64,000 nucleotides of DNA, from positions 1,302,001-1,366,000 of the forward strand of contig NZ_CP048021.1 of assembly GCF_010092505.1 (NCBI RefSeq), given 5' to 3'. This document shows, piece after piece, positions 18,592 to 27,281 of the stretch. Origin of the DNA: Virgibacillus sp. MSP4-1 (GTDB taxonomy: Bacteria > Bacillota > Bacilli > Bacillales > Alkalibacillaceae). The translations under genes were made by a program, and so were the position numbers. Numbering within the stretch: the first letter of the stretch is position 1; the number at the start of each line of letters is the position of its first letter. The notes under the pieces were generated by a model. The model saw only the letters and a program-made list of their open reading frames with translations. It ran no database searches and had not been told where the DNA came from.

Positions 18592-19728
18592 TTATTTCTC
18601 TTTCACACCGAATTGACTTAAGATTTGCTTTGTATGCTCTCCATGCTCAGGCGCTTGCGATCGAATTTTACCTGGTGTTTCAGATAGCTTTATCGGTATA
18701 CCTGGCTGCTGAAGCGAGTTCGTTTGCTGAGGAATATTTTGAAGCATTTGCCGGGCTGAAACCTGCGGGCTGGCAATTACTTCATGAAGGGTATGAACGG
18801 GACTGACACAGGCATCCTTATCAGCAAACGCTTCCAGCCAATCCTTTAATGTCTTCCGGCGTATAACCTTCTGAATTTCATACTTCATGACATCCTGCTG
18901 ATCAATCGGTTCTCCAAGCTTAGGGATAAATTCTTCTTTTCCTATCGTTTTACAGAAGTTTGACCAGAACTTAGGTTCCAGAGCACCGACGGATAACCAG
19001 CGATCGTCCTTTGTTTGATACACTTCATAACATGCAAGGCCGCCACTTAAAGTCTGCTTGCCCCTTTCCGGCTCGATATGGTTCGTTAAGTATCCGGGAA
19101 GCAGTATTTGCAGCCAGGAAAGCACTCCATCTAACATAGAGATATCAACAAATTGCCCTCTTCCTGACTTTCCTCTTTCAATTAAAGCAAGTAATATGCC
19201 AATTGCTGCAGGCAGTGCACCCCCACCAATATCCGCGATTTGAGCTGCAGGTACGACGGGTTTTCCGTCTCGCTCACCCATTAAATTCAATAAACCGGCA
19301 TAGCTTATATAATTAATATCATGACCGGGCTTATCCTTATAAGGCCCTGTTTGCCCAAAACCTGTAATGGAACAGTATATTAATCCCGGGTTAATATCCC
19401 TTAATATTTGATAATCCAGACCCAGTTTTTCCATGACACCGGGTCGAAAGGACTCCACAACTATATCCGCCTCTTCCACTAAGCGTAGAAAGTATTGTTT
19501 TTCTTCATGACTTTTTAAATTTAAACAAATGCTTTTTTTATTTCTGTTCAGAGAATGAAAAAAGGCGCTCTTCTCATCGGTTTTTGGCTCGTAGGCTCTG
19601 GCATAATCCCCCATCATTGGGTCCTCAACCTTTATGACTTCAGCGCCAAAATCGGCTAACAGCATCGTACAGTATGGACCCGGTAATAATCGTGTTAAGT
19701 CCAGAACACGAATCGATTTTAATGGCAC
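18592..19728 (-). CDS. Class III CoA transferase (CaiB/BaiF family)
   Basis: Transfers CoA between carboxylic acids, or epimerises alpha-methylacyl-CoA as some family members do. The 378 residues start MPLKSIRVLDLTRLLPGPYCTM-like, with the typical LLADFGAEVIKVEDP. They contain the conserved Asp of PGHDINY that forms the acyl-anhydride intermediate, followed by ADIGGGALPAAIGI. The start is GTG behind AAGGGGGA. Alpha-methylacyl-CoA racemases share these motifs, and the nearby methyl-branched CoA metabolism makes that reading possible. Confidence 0.88.
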   Translation of the reverse strand: MPLKSIRVLDLTRLLPGPYCTMLLADFGAEVIKVEDPMMGDYARAYEPKTDEKSAFFHSLNRNKKSICLNLKSHEEKQYFLRLVEEADIVVESFRPGVMEKLGLDYQILRDINPGLIYCSITGFGQTGPYKDKPGHDINYISYAGLLNLMGERDGKPVVPAAQIADIGGGALPAAIGILLALIERGKSGRGQFVDISMLDGVLSWLQILLPGYLTNHIEPERGKQTLSGGLACYEVYQTKDDRWLSVGALEPKFWSNFCKTIGKEEFIPKLGEPIDQQDVMKYEIQKVIRRKTLKDWLEAFADKDACVSPVHTLHEVIASPQVSARQMLQNIPQQTNSLQQPGIPIKLSETPGKIRSQAPEHGEHTKQILSQFGVKEK

Positions 19729-19816
19729 GATCTGTCCCCCTTACTCTCATTTCCTATGTCCGCGTGAACACCTAAGCACTTCCTCGCCCTGCTAAGCCCC
19801 CGCATTCTTCTTCGCT

Positions 19817-20974
19817 TTACTGTTCATCCAGTCTTTCTATAATGGTGGCATTTGCCATCCCATGACCTTCACACATCGTCTGCAGCCCATATTGACCGCC
19901 TGTTCTTTCCAATTCATGCAATAACGTAATCATCAAGCGTCCTCCACTGGCCCCTAAAGGATGGCCTAAAGCAATGGCGCCTCCATTCACATTTAATCTG
20001 TTCGGATCTGCTCCGGTTTCACTGAGCCACGCCAATGGAACAGAAGCAAAGGCCTCATTCACCTCAAATAAATCAATATCATGAATCGATAGTCCTGCTT
20101 TTTTCAGTACCTTTTCCGTTGCGGGGACGGGTCCTGTTAACATAAGGGTCGGATCAGAACCGGTTACGGATCTGGCAACGACACGAAAGCGGGGTTTTAA
20201 CCCTAGTTCCTCCGCTTTTTCCCTGGACATCATAAGAATTGCATTTGCCCCGTCACTTATCTGACTGGAATTCCCTGCTGTTATATTCCCATCTTCTTTA
20301 AAGGATGGTTTTAAAGAACTCAGCTTCTCCAAACTTGTATCCTCTCTCGGACCTTCATCATCTGTCATAGGTGCAGAAGTTCCATCCGGGAGTTTTACTT
20401 CTAATGGCATAATTTCCTTATCAAACCGCCCTTCTTTTCTCGCCTGTATGGCCTTTCGGTGACTGTACAGAGAAAATTCATCGAGCTCACTACGGCTAAA
20501 ATTCCATTTATCTGCAATCCGATCAGCAGATAGGCCCTGATGAATCATTTCATACCTGGAAGTTAATGCCTCACTGAAGTCAGCGTCCAGACGATTCGAG
20601 CCTATAGGAACCCGTGACATACTTTCCACACCACCTGCCACAACGATATCCATATCTCCACTTAAAATAGCCTGTGCAGCAAAATGTACGGCTTGCTGGC
20701 TGGAACCGCACTGACGATCAATGGTTGTACCTGGAACCTCTACGGGATAGTCAGCCATTAAAGCAGATATTCTGGCTATATCCAGCGCCTGTTCGCCGAC
20801 CTGGGATACACAGCCTAAGATCACGTCATCTATCCATTCGGCGGAAATCCCAGCCCTTTTCACCACTTCCTTAAGCGGTTTGGCAGCCAGTTCATCAGCC
20901 CGAATCCCGCTTAACAGTCCGTTACGTTTACCCACAGGTGTTCTTACAGCTTCTACAATCACCACTTCTCTCAT
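19817..20974 (-). CDS. Acetyl-CoA C-acyltransferase (thiolase)
   Basis: Thiolase II/3-ketoacyl-CoA thiolase of 385 residues that cleaves 3-ketoacyl-CoA with CoA. The acylation Cys is in RQCGSSQQAVH, the His in GHPLGASG and the second catalytic Cys in CEGHGMANATI. The start at 20974 is used because GGGGAG lies seven bases before it; an ATG two codons earlier is too close. It follows the TetR gene on the same strand and heads the catabolic genes of the operon. A paralogous thiolase occurs at 46.6 kb with a different neighbourhood. Confidence 0.93.
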   Translation of the reverse strand: MREVVIVEAVRTPVGKRNGLLSGIRADELAAKPLKEVVKRAGISAEWIDDVILGCVSQVGEQALDIARISALMADYPVEVPGTTIDRQCGSSQQAVHFAAQAILSGDMDIVVAGGVESMSRVPIGSNRLDADFSEALTSRYEMIHQGLSADRIADKWNFSRSELDEFSLYSHRKAIQARKEGRFDKEIMPLEVKLPDGTSAPMTDDEGPREDTSLEKLSSLKPSFKEDGNITAGNSSQISDGANAILMMSREKAEELGLKPRFRVVARSVTGSDPTLMLTGPVPATEKVLKKAGLSIHDIDLFEVNEAFASVPLAWLSETGADPNRLNVNGGAIALGHPLGASGGRLMITLLHELERTGGQYGLQTMCEGHGMANATIIERLDEQ

Positions 20975-21020
20975 AAGCATTCTCCCCTCTCTTTGTAATC
21001 CCTTTCATTTTTCTGAATAG

Positions 21021-21626
21021 TTATGCCTTTGATGAAACCTTTGTCAGGATACGAAGCAAATAATCACTGATAAGATCAGCTATTTCTGTTTTACTTTTTA
21101 GTCCCTCAAAGGAGTACCACTCAATAACCGAATTCAAAGCTCCCAGAATTAGATTGCGAACAATTTTCACATTTACATCTTGAAAGACTCCTGCCTCAAT
21201 ACCATTCTGAATAAGCTGGTCAATATAACGACTGTATTGATCACGCAGGGACAAAATTTCATTTAACTGCTCACCGGAAAATAACTGTTCAGGCTTGGCG
21301 CCAATTTCAAAACCAGTACGCTCTTTAAGCAAATATTCAACATGAAGCGTTAAGACTTTATGCAATTTTTCCTGTAAGTCACTGTTTTCCGCTATAATGG
21401 TTTCTATATTATGTATACTTTGCTCCAAAAGCATTTTCTGGCTCTGGTAAAGCAGGTCCTGCTTATCCTTAAAGTAGTAATATACAGATCCTTTTGTCAT
21501 CAGCAGCTTTGAAGCAATCTCCTCCATTGTTGTCGCATGAAAGCCTCTTTCACCAATGATGCTCACGGCTGACTGAATAATCTCTTTCTTCTTCTTTGCC
21601 GCTTTTCGTTCACGTAATGACATCAT
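21021..21626 (-). CDS. TetR-family regulator (FadR/YsiA-like)
   Basis: Probable acyl-CoA-responsive repressor of the adjacent thiolase/acyl-CoA operon. The N-terminal winged region is a normal TetR helix-turn-helix (IIGERGFHATTMEEIASKLLMTKGSVYYYFKDKQDLLY). The C-terminal part fits the TetR_C_4/YsiA-type ligand domain. About 201 residues from the ATG at 21626, with GGGAAGTGAG upstream. As first gene of the cluster it is likely autoregulated: a perfect 23-bp palindrome abuts its -35 box. The family call is certain; the ligand is inferred from the neighbours. Confidence 0.9.
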   Translation of the reverse strand: MMSLRERKAAKKKKEIIQSAVSIIGERGFHATTMEEIASKLLMTKGSVYYYFKDKQDLLYQSQKMLLEQSIHNIETIIAENSDLQEKLHKVLTLHVEYLLKERTGFEIGAKPEQLFSGEQLNEILSLRDQYSRYIDQLIQNGIEAGVFQDVNVKIVRNLILGALNSVIEWYSFEGLKSKTEIADLISDYLLRILTKVSSKA

Positions 21627-21665
21627 GCTCACTTCCCTGAAAAGTCAAATAATTTCGTTAATTCG

Positions 21666-21694
21666 ATTCTATATGTTCATTTTTTGACTGTCAA
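21666..21694 (-). promoter_or_regulatory. Sigma-A promoter of the TetR-thiolase operon
   Basis: Minus-strand TTGACA (21689-21694), a 17-base spacer and TAGAAT (21666-21671) form a near-perfect promoter about 40 bases before the TetR start. Confidence 0.8.
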
Positions 21695-21716
21695 GTTAAT
21701 TTTCTAAAAATTAACT
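21694..21716. promoter_or_regulatory. Perfect palindrome beside the TetR promoter (operator candidate)
   Basis: AGTTAATTTT (21694-21703), spacer CTA, AAAATTAACT (21707-21716): ten-base arms without mismatch. It overlaps the -35 hexamer by one base, a standard place for a TetR-type operator. Confidence 0.6.
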
Positions 21717-21848
21717 CACCTTTTAGTAATTATACAACTGATTGTAAACCGGACTGTATTGCTTTTCAGAGAGCTAATTTTCACATCTTGTCCTTTCTGT
21801 CATTTCACTGTAAAATATAAGAAGGAATATGTAAGGGGGACGAAAAGA

Positions 21849-22010
21849 ATGGCAAAAGCGAAGAAGAAAAAGAATACTCAAAATACAGCTGTTCAAACGA
21901 AACCGAAAAAGTCAAAAAGAGAAAAGCGTATGAAAGTCGTTATATATTTAATGGTTATTGCCATGCTTTTAAGCTCATTGCTTGCCGGTGCAGGAATGTG
22001 GTTAACCTAA
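21849..22010 (+). CDS. Prli42-like small membrane protein with Lys-rich N-terminus
   Basis: A 53-residue miniprotein. The start at 21849 is fixed by AAGGGGGAC upstream. Residues 1-27 are strongly basic (eleven or more Lys/Arg) and residues 28-50 form one transmembrane segment (VVIYLMVIAMLLSSLLAGAGM). The basic-then-VxxLMxIAMLLSS pattern matches Prli42, the Firmicute miniprotein that tethers the stressosome to the membrane in Listeria. Listerial Prli42 is only about 31 residues, so the N-terminal extension is extra. Assignment rests on this short motif and is moderately certain. Confidence 0.65.
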   Translation: MAKAKKKKNTQNTAVQTKPKKSKREKRMKVVIYLMVIAMLLSSLLAGAGMWLT

Positions 22011-22023
22011 GTACTCCGAAAAA

Positions 22024-22066
22024 AACAAGCCCTTAACGTTTTCACTAAAAACGATAAGGGCTTTTG
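22024..22066. terminator. Bidirectional terminator between the miniprotein and yqjA
   Basis: AAGCCCTTAACGTTTT pairs with AAAACGATAAGGGCTT with one mismatch and is flanked by A- and T-runs. It lies between convergent genes. Confidence 0.88.
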
Positions 22067-22067
22067 T

Positions 22068-23021
22068 TTATTTCAAAATGTGTTTTGTATGTTTTTTAAT
22101 AATCAGGTATTGTTCAATTTCGTTTAACAAGGTAAATAAACTGGCGCGAACTTCGAATTCTTCTCTTGTTTTTGGCAGCTCTGTATGTCTGAACGTTTCA
22201 CGTAATTTCTTCAATCTATCTAAATAAATATGCGCCGTGTTCCCAGGGTGAATACCCTCTGCTAAATCATCAAAGAAACCAGCCATTTCTTTTGCCTGAT
22301 CATTTACACTGGAAATCCGGCTAATCAGCGGCAGCATTCTTTCCAATACCTCGAATTGCTTAGAGCGCATACGAAAGTAATAATGATACGTATGATGGCT
22401 TCGTAATAAATGATTTTCAACATCCTGGTAGGCTAAAGTACTCGCCTTCTCAAGATCATTGGCAGCTTCATTAAACTCTCTCCCTGTCCAGCTTTCATCA
22501 CCTGTTTCTAAAAACCTGGCAATTTCTTTTAAAATGATTCTAAAATTTTCTTCCACTCTTTGTTGCATATTCTTTAAATTATCTTCAAGAGATGGCATAT
22601 ATAAATTCAGGATTAATGCCGTTCCAATTCCCACAGTTATTAAGACAACTTCATTCCAGATCAAATCTAAGGTAATGGAATTAGAACCATATAAATGCAA
22701 AATAATAACTGAACTCGTTACAATACCTTCAGTAATTTTTAATTTGACTGTAGCAGGTATAAATAATAACAGCAAAATTCCAATAGCCATTGGATGATAG
22801 CCAATAAGTAGTTCAAAGACAGCAAAACTGAATCCCATGGCTAACAAACAGGCCGCATAACGATGCCAGGAAGCCAGCACAGAGCGTTTTCTTGTCACTT
22901 TAATACATAAAATAACCAATATACCCGCAGAAATATAGTTTTCTAATTGAAGGAATTGTGCGATGAAGATAGCAATCGGTGTACCAATAGCTGTTTTTAA
23001 TGTTCGGTAGCCAATTTTCAC
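22068..23021 (-). CDS. yqjA: YqjA-like aromatic acid exporter family membrane protein
   Basis: Membrane protein of 317 residues whose first half has several transmembrane helices and whose second half is a cytoplasmic, charged helical domain. This is the ArAE_1/DUF939 layout of B. subtilis YqjA. The opening KIGYRTLKTAIGTPIAIFIAQ is characteristic. Start codon GTG with AAGGGG eleven bases upstream. It lies beside the bacilliredoxin gene yqiW as in B. subtilis, which supports the name. Transport of aromatic acids is a family-level guess; no substrate is known to me for this branch. Confidence 0.85.
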   Translation of the reverse strand: MKIGYRTLKTAIGTPIAIFIAQFLQLENYISAGILVILCIKVTRKRSVLASWHRYAACLLAMGFSFAVFELLIGYHPMAIGILLLLFIPATVKLKITEGIVTSSVIILHLYGSNSITLDLIWNEVVLITVGIGTALILNLYMPSLEDNLKNMQQRVEENFRIILKEIARFLETGDESWTGREFNEAANDLEKASTLAYQDVENHLLRSHHTYHYYFRMRSKQFEVLERMLPLISRISSVNDQAKEMAGFFDDLAEGIHPGNTAHIYLDRLKKLRETFRHTELPKTREEFEVRASLFTLLNEIEQYLIIKKHTKHILK

Positions 23022-23095
23022 TGCAAAGTTGACCCCTTCTGTTTATATTTTCTTACTTATTATTTGGTATCTATATGCCGTTTACTCCTCAACAA

Positions 23096-23127
23096 AAGAA
23101 AAAGGGATGGCTGTTAACCATCACCTT
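23096..23127 (-). terminator. Terminator of the bacilliredoxin gene
   Basis: On the minus strand AAAGG-(U)-GAUGG pairs with CCAUCCCUUU and runs into U-rich sequence, directly after the stop. Confidence 0.7.
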
Positions 23128-23558
23128 TATACTTCTTCACAATATTCATCAAACAGGTTCTGCAGCTGGTTGACAACTTCATGAGGCTCTGAAGATTCAA
23201 TTTCATGACGCTCGACCATTTTTAATATCTTTCCATCTTTAAGTAATGCAAAGGATGGAGAAGATGGTTCATATCCTTCAAAGTACTCTCGCGCTCTGGA
23301 TGTGGCTTCCCGGTCCTGTCCGGCAAATACTGTATACAGGTGCTCCGGCCGCTTATCATAATGAACAGCGTTTGCTGCTGCCGGACGGGCTACTCCTCCT
23401 GCACAGCCACATGTTGAATTTACCATAACCAATGATGTACCATTATGTTTCATTGCTGCGTCAACTTCTTGAGGGGTCTTCAATTCTTCATACCCCACAG
23501 ATGTTACTTCTTCTCTGGCTTTATCTACAATGTCCTGCATAAATAAATTAAAATCCAT
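23127..23558 (-). CDS. brxB: Bacilliredoxin BrxB (YqiW), BrxA/BrxB family
   Basis: Thioredoxin-fold de-bacillithiolase of 143 residues that removes bacillithiol from mixed disulfides after oxidative stress. The active site is the family's CGC motif in [14 protein letters not shown]. YphP and YqiW are paralogs with the same motif; neighbour yqjA identifies this copy as YqiW. AAGGAGATGA precedes the ATG. Its presence implies that the organism makes bacillithiol. Confidence 0.92.
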   Translation of the reverse strand: MDFNLFMQDIVDKAREEVTSVGYEELKTPQEVDAAMKHNGTSLVMVNSTCGCAGGVARPAAANAVHYDKRPEHLYTVFAGQDREATSRAREYFEGYEPSSPSFALLKDGKILKMVERHEIESSEPHEVVNQLQNLFDEYCEEV

Positions 23559-23634
23559 AAGTATTCATCTCCTTCCAGATGATCTAAGTATACCAATATC
23601 ATACCAACATTGGATAATACTTTCAAATAAAATA

Positions 23635-23668
23635 AAAGGGCAGATTCCAAAGTTAGAATCTGCCCTAA
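23635..23668 (-). terminator. Terminator after the small 59-residue protein gene
   Basis: AGGGCAGATTC (23637-23647) pairs perfectly with GAATCTGCCCT (23656-23666); the minus strand continues into CTTTTATTTTATTT. Confidence 0.85.
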
Positions 23669-23676
23669 ATTCATGA

Positions 23677-23856
23677 TTAAGATAACTGGCTGGTTTGATG
23701 GTTTTGTGTCTGGTTCTGACTTTGGCCGCCCATTCCAGTCATTTTCTGAGCCATTTTACCTACGCCATTACCTTGACGCATACTGTAATAAGCAGCAGCA
23801 CCAATTCCAACGGATGCAAGGATTGGTAACCAATTTCTTCTTTGCTGATTGGCCAT
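23677..23856 (-). CDS. Small Bacillaceae protein (YrzQ/DUF3918-like)
   Basis: A 59-residue protein with one weakly hydrophobic stretch (WLPILASVGIGAAAYYSMRQG) and a Gln/Asn-rich tail. The start at 23856 has AAGGAGGTTGATAGG immediately upstream, far better than the ATG six codons earlier. The GIGAAAYYSMRQG segment resembles small DUF3918/YrzQ-type proteins of spore-formers, whose function is unknown. It has its own terminator and lies just downstream of the bkd operon. Confidence 0.65.
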   Translation of the reverse strand: MANQQRRNWLPILASVGIGAAAYYSMRQGNGVGKMAQKMTGMGGQSQNQTQNHQTSQLS

Positions 23857-23960
23857 CCTATCAACCTCCTTCATCCCTTTAGAATTCCCAGTGAGTTAGA
23901 AAACATTTGAAGATAATTTTGTTAATTTCTCTTGTTTATAGAAGGCTATATGAACATTTG

Positions 23961-25238
23961 TTAATAAACAGAAGTGCTATCCGATGACATATTTTCCAGA
24001 ATTTCTTTCAACCGCTTTAAGAAGTTTCCACAGACCAGACCATCTAAAATACGGTGATCAAGGGATAAACAAAGATTTACCATATGTCTGGCAGCAAACA
24101 TTCCATTGATAATCACGGGCTTCTCAACAATGGATTCAACCTGTAATATGGCTGCTTGAGGATGATTGATAACTCCCATGGACTGTACTGATCCAAACGA
24201 ACCGGTATTATTAACTGTAAATGTTCCCCCTTGCATATCATCCTGAGTCAGCTTTCCGCTCCTGGCCTTAGAAGCAAGGGTGTGGATATCTTTGGCAATG
24301 CCTTTAATACTTTTCTCATCTGCATTTTTAATAACAGGTACAAACAATTCCTGATCCTTTGCTACAGCAATGGAAAGATGAATGTCCTTTCGCTGAATAA
24401 TTTTATCTCCAGCCCAAGTACTGTTTAATTGCGGATATTCCTTAAGCGCCTGTGCAACAGCTTTTACAAAAAAGGCAAAGTAAGTAAGACTGAAGCCTTC
24501 CTTCTGTTTAAACTCACTTTTCTGTTCATCTCTTGCCTTTACTAAGTCTGTTACATCAGCCTCTACCATCATCCATGCATGTGGAATCTCCTGCTTAGAC
24601 CTGACCATGTTTTGGGCAATGGCTTTACGCACCCCAGTTACAGGTATTTCGATATCCCCGTCTCCTGCTGTAACAGAATCAGCAGGAGATACCGTCTGTT
24701 TTTCGGTATCCTTAACAGGCTCTGAGACATCTCCTTTTGGCTTTTTCGAACCCTTCTGGGAGTCTGGTTTAGGTATGTCACCTGTTTGTATGATCTTTTC
24801 TAAATCTTTTCGTGTAATACGTCCTCCACGACCAGATCCTTCAACATGATTCAAATCAATATCATGCTCCTGTGCTAAGCGAAGAACAGCTGGAGAATAG
24901 CGTTTTTTCATTGGCTTTTCCTCAGAATGATCCTCAGCTTCCTCTGTTTGTGGTGCTTCAGTTTCTTCTGCTTGCGTTTCAGTAGTTTCTGAACTTTCTT
25001 CCGTTTCTATATAACACATTAAGTCCCCAACAGAAATCGTATCCCCTTCTGTTGCAACAAGTTCCTTTATTTTCCCTGTAAAGGATGATGGTACTTCCGC
25101 ATTCACTTTATCCGTCATAACCTCAGCTATCGGATCATATTTATTCACCTGGTCCCCTTCACTCACAAGCCAGGTACTGATTGTCCCCTCAGTTACACTT
25201 TCTCCAAGCTGAGGCATGTGAATTTTTTCCGTTGCCAT
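23961..25238 (-). CDS. bkdB: Branched-chain alpha-keto acid dehydrogenase E2 (dihydrolipoyl acyltransferase)
   Basis: Core of the branched-chain keto acid dehydrogenase complex; passes the acyl group from lipoamide to CoA. In order: lipoyl domain (residues 1-80, lipoylated Lys in MTDKVNAE), an acidic Glu/Thr linker, the peripheral-subunit-binding domain near 112-148 (SPAVLRLAQEHDIDLNHVEGSGRGGRI), a second charged linker, and the acyltransferase domain ending with catalytic His in DHRILDG. Length 425 is normal. It is the last gene of the bkd operon, after E1 alpha and beta. Its acyl-CoA products prime branched fatty acid synthesis. Confidence 0.95.
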   Translation of the reverse strand: MATEKIHMPQLGESVTEGTISTWLVSEGDQVNKYDPIAEVMTDKVNAEVPSSFTGKIKELVATEGDTISVGDLMCYIETEESSETTETQAEETEAPQTEEAEDHSEEKPMKKRYSPAVLRLAQEHDIDLNHVEGSGRGGRITRKDLEKIIQTGDIPKPDSQKGSKKPKGDVSEPVKDTEKQTVSPADSVTAGDGDIEIPVTGVRKAIAQNMVRSKQEIPHAWMMVEADVTDLVKARDEQKSEFKQKEGFSLTYFAFFVKAVAQALKEYPQLNSTWAGDKIIQRKDIHLSIAVAKDQELFVPVIKNADEKSIKGIAKDIHTLASKARSGKLTQDDMQGGTFTVNNTGSFGSVQSMGVINHPQAAILQVESIVEKPVIINGMFAARHMVNLCLSLDHRILDGLVCGNFLKRLKEILENMSSDSTSVY

Positions 25239-25257
25239 TTTATCCCTCCTTTTTTAC

Positions 25258-26241
25258 CTAAAATTCTGCTAGTTCCCGCATGGCTTTTTCGGTTTTTTCC
25301 GGATTGATCATAAAATACTTCTCCATTGGAGGCGCAAAAGGCATCGCAGGTACATCTGGTCCTGCCAGTCGTTGTACGGGGGCATCTAGATCAAACAAGC
25401 AGTTTTCCGAAATGATGGCTGAAACTTCACTTAGTATACTGCCTTCTTTGTTATCTTCAGTGACGAGCAGCACTTTACCCGTTTTCCTCGCTGCTTCAAT
25501 AATCGATTCTTTATCAAGAGGATAAACTGTCCTTAAATCTAATATATGAGGGGAGATCCCCTCTTCCTCTAACTTTTCAGCCGCCTGAAGAGCAAAATGC
25601 ACACCGAGGCCATATGTAATAACGGTAATGTCGGTTCCCTCGCGTTTAACATCTGCTTTTCCAATAGGTAATACATAATCGTCCTCAGGTACATCCCCTT
25701 TTAATAGTCGATAAGCACGCTTATGTTCAAAAAATAAAACAGGATCCTCATCCCTTATAGCTGCTTTCAGTAGTCCTTTTGCATCATACGGGGTGGATGG
25801 AATGACGATTTTAAGACCGGGCTGATTGGCAAATACCGCCTCCACTGACTGTGAATGATATAAAGCACCGTGCACACCCCCGCCATAAGGAGCTCTAATA
25901 GTAATCGGACAATCCCAGTCATTGTTAGAACGGTAACGAATTTTGGCCGCCTCGGATATAATCTGATTGACAGCAGGCATTATAAAGTCTGCAAATTGCA
26001 TTTCGGCAACAGGCCTCATGCCATACATAGCTGCTCCAATCCCCACTCCGGCAATAGCCGATTCTGCCAGCGGTGTATCAATGACCCGTTCTTCGCCAAA
26101 CTCGTCATAGAGACCGTCAGTAGCCCTGAAAACGCCACCTTTTTTCCCGACGTCCTCACCTAAAACAAAAACCTTTTCGTTTCGCCTCATTTCCTCCTGC
26201 ATCGCTTGAGTCACAGCTTGAATATATGAAATTACAGGCAT
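25258..26241 (-). CDS. bkdAB: Branched-chain alpha-keto acid dehydrogenase E1 beta
   Basis: Beta subunit of the thiamine-diphosphate decarboxylase that opens the complex reaction. The 327 residues show LGEDVGKKGGVFRATDGL, TPLAESAIAGVGIGAAMYGMRPVAEMQFADF and the C-terminal transketolase domain, all typical. AGGAGGGGG lies before the ATG. It follows the alpha subunit gene by 15 bases, consistent with coupled synthesis of the alpha2beta2 enzyme. Confidence 0.96.
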   Translation of the reverse strand: MPVISYIQAVTQAMQEEMRRNEKVFVLGEDVGKKGGVFRATDGLYDEFGEERVIDTPLAESAIAGVGIGAAMYGMRPVAEMQFADFIMPAVNQIISEAAKIRYRSNNDWDCPITIRAPYGGGVHGALYHSQSVEAVFANQPGLKIVIPSTPYDAKGLLKAAIRDEDPVLFFEHKRAYRLLKGDVPEDDYVLPIGKADVKREGTDITVITYGLGVHFALQAAEKLEEEGISPHILDLRTVYPLDKESIIEAARKTGKVLLVTEDNKEGSILSEVSAIISENCLFDLDAPVQRLAGPDVPAMPFAPPMEKYFMINPEKTEKAMRELAEF

Positions 26242-26256
26242 CGTTATCCCCCTCCT

Positions 26257-27249
26257 TTACTCTGCATAAACATAACGCAGGGCGCTATCCGGATCAGCAT
26301 ACGGTGCGTTTTCTGCGTATTCTGTGGCTTCATTGACCACTTTATCGATTTCTGAATGAAGCCCGTTTTCGATGTCATCGGTTAAAATGCCGTTTTGCTT
26401 TAAATAGTCGCCAAATGTAATTAAGGCATCCTTCTTTTTGGCTTCTTCCACTTCTTCCTTTTCACGGTAGGTCCGGTCATCATCATCACTTGAATGCGCG
26501 GTAAATCTGTAGGATACCGTTTCAATTAAGGTTGGTCCCTCTCCATTCACAGCACGTTGTCTGGCATCCCGGACAGCTTCATAAACGGCTAATGGATCAT
26601 TGCCGTCTATGGTGATTCCCGGCATACCGTATCCCTGAGCTCGGTCGGAAACGGATTTACTTCCAAGCTGCTTTTCCAGTGGGACGGAAATGGCATATTT
26701 ATTATTTTCAACCATAGTAATCACAGGTAATTTGTGTACACCTGCAAAATTTAAGCCTTCGTGGAAATCCCCCTGGTTTGAAGATCCCTCTCCCAATGTT
26801 ACAAAGGAAGCAATATTTTTCTTTTCCATTTTGGCTGCTAAAGCAACTCCTACAGCATGGGGAACCTGGGTGGTTACTGGCGAAGATCCAGTTAAAATAC
26901 GGTTTTTCTTTTGACCAAAATGACCTGGCATCTGACGCCCGCCCGAATTAGGGTCTTCAGCTTTCGCAAATCCTGATAGCATTAATTCCTTTGCAGTCAT
27001 TCCAAAGGCCAATACTACTCCAAGATCACGATAATAAGGAGCCACATAATCCTGATCACGATCCAATGCAAAGGATGCTCCTACCTGTGCGGCTTCCTGT
27101 CCCTGACAGGAAATAACAAACGGAATCTTTCCTGCTCTATTTAGCAGCCACATTCTTTCGTCTATTTTTCTGGCCAAAAGCATGTGCCTATAAATATCCA
27201 GCACCTGCTCATCTGTTAATCCCAATGATTTGTGGCGGTTTTGTGCCAT
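26257..27249 (-). CDS. bkdAA: Branched-chain alpha-keto acid dehydrogenase E1 alpha
   Basis: Alpha subunit carrying the thiamine diphosphate site. The GDFHEGLNFAGVHKLPVITMVENNKYAIS region is the cofactor-binding motif, and HSSDDDDRTYR is the phosphorylation-loop equivalent. The ATG at 27249 follows AGGAGGGG and gives 330 residues, the usual length; a TTG one codon earlier is unlikely to be used. It is situated between lpdV and bkdAB as in B. subtilis. Confidence 0.96.
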   Translation of the reverse strand: MAQNRHKSLGLTDEQVLDIYRHMLLARKIDERMWLLNRAGKIPFVISCQGQEAAQVGASFALDRDQDYVAPYYRDLGVVLAFGMTAKELMLSGFAKAEDPNSGGRQMPGHFGQKKNRILTGSSPVTTQVPHAVGVALAAKMEKKNIASFVTLGEGSSNQGDFHEGLNFAGVHKLPVITMVENNKYAISVPLEKQLGSKSVSDRAQGYGMPGITIDGNDPLAVYEAVRDARQRAVNGEGPTLIETVSYRFTAHSSDDDDRTYREKEEVEEAKKKDALITFGDYLKQNGILTDDIENGLHSEIDKVVNEATEYAENAPYADPDSALRYVYAE

Positions 27250-27281
27250 CAATACCCCTCCTTTTTAACTTCTGCTTACCA

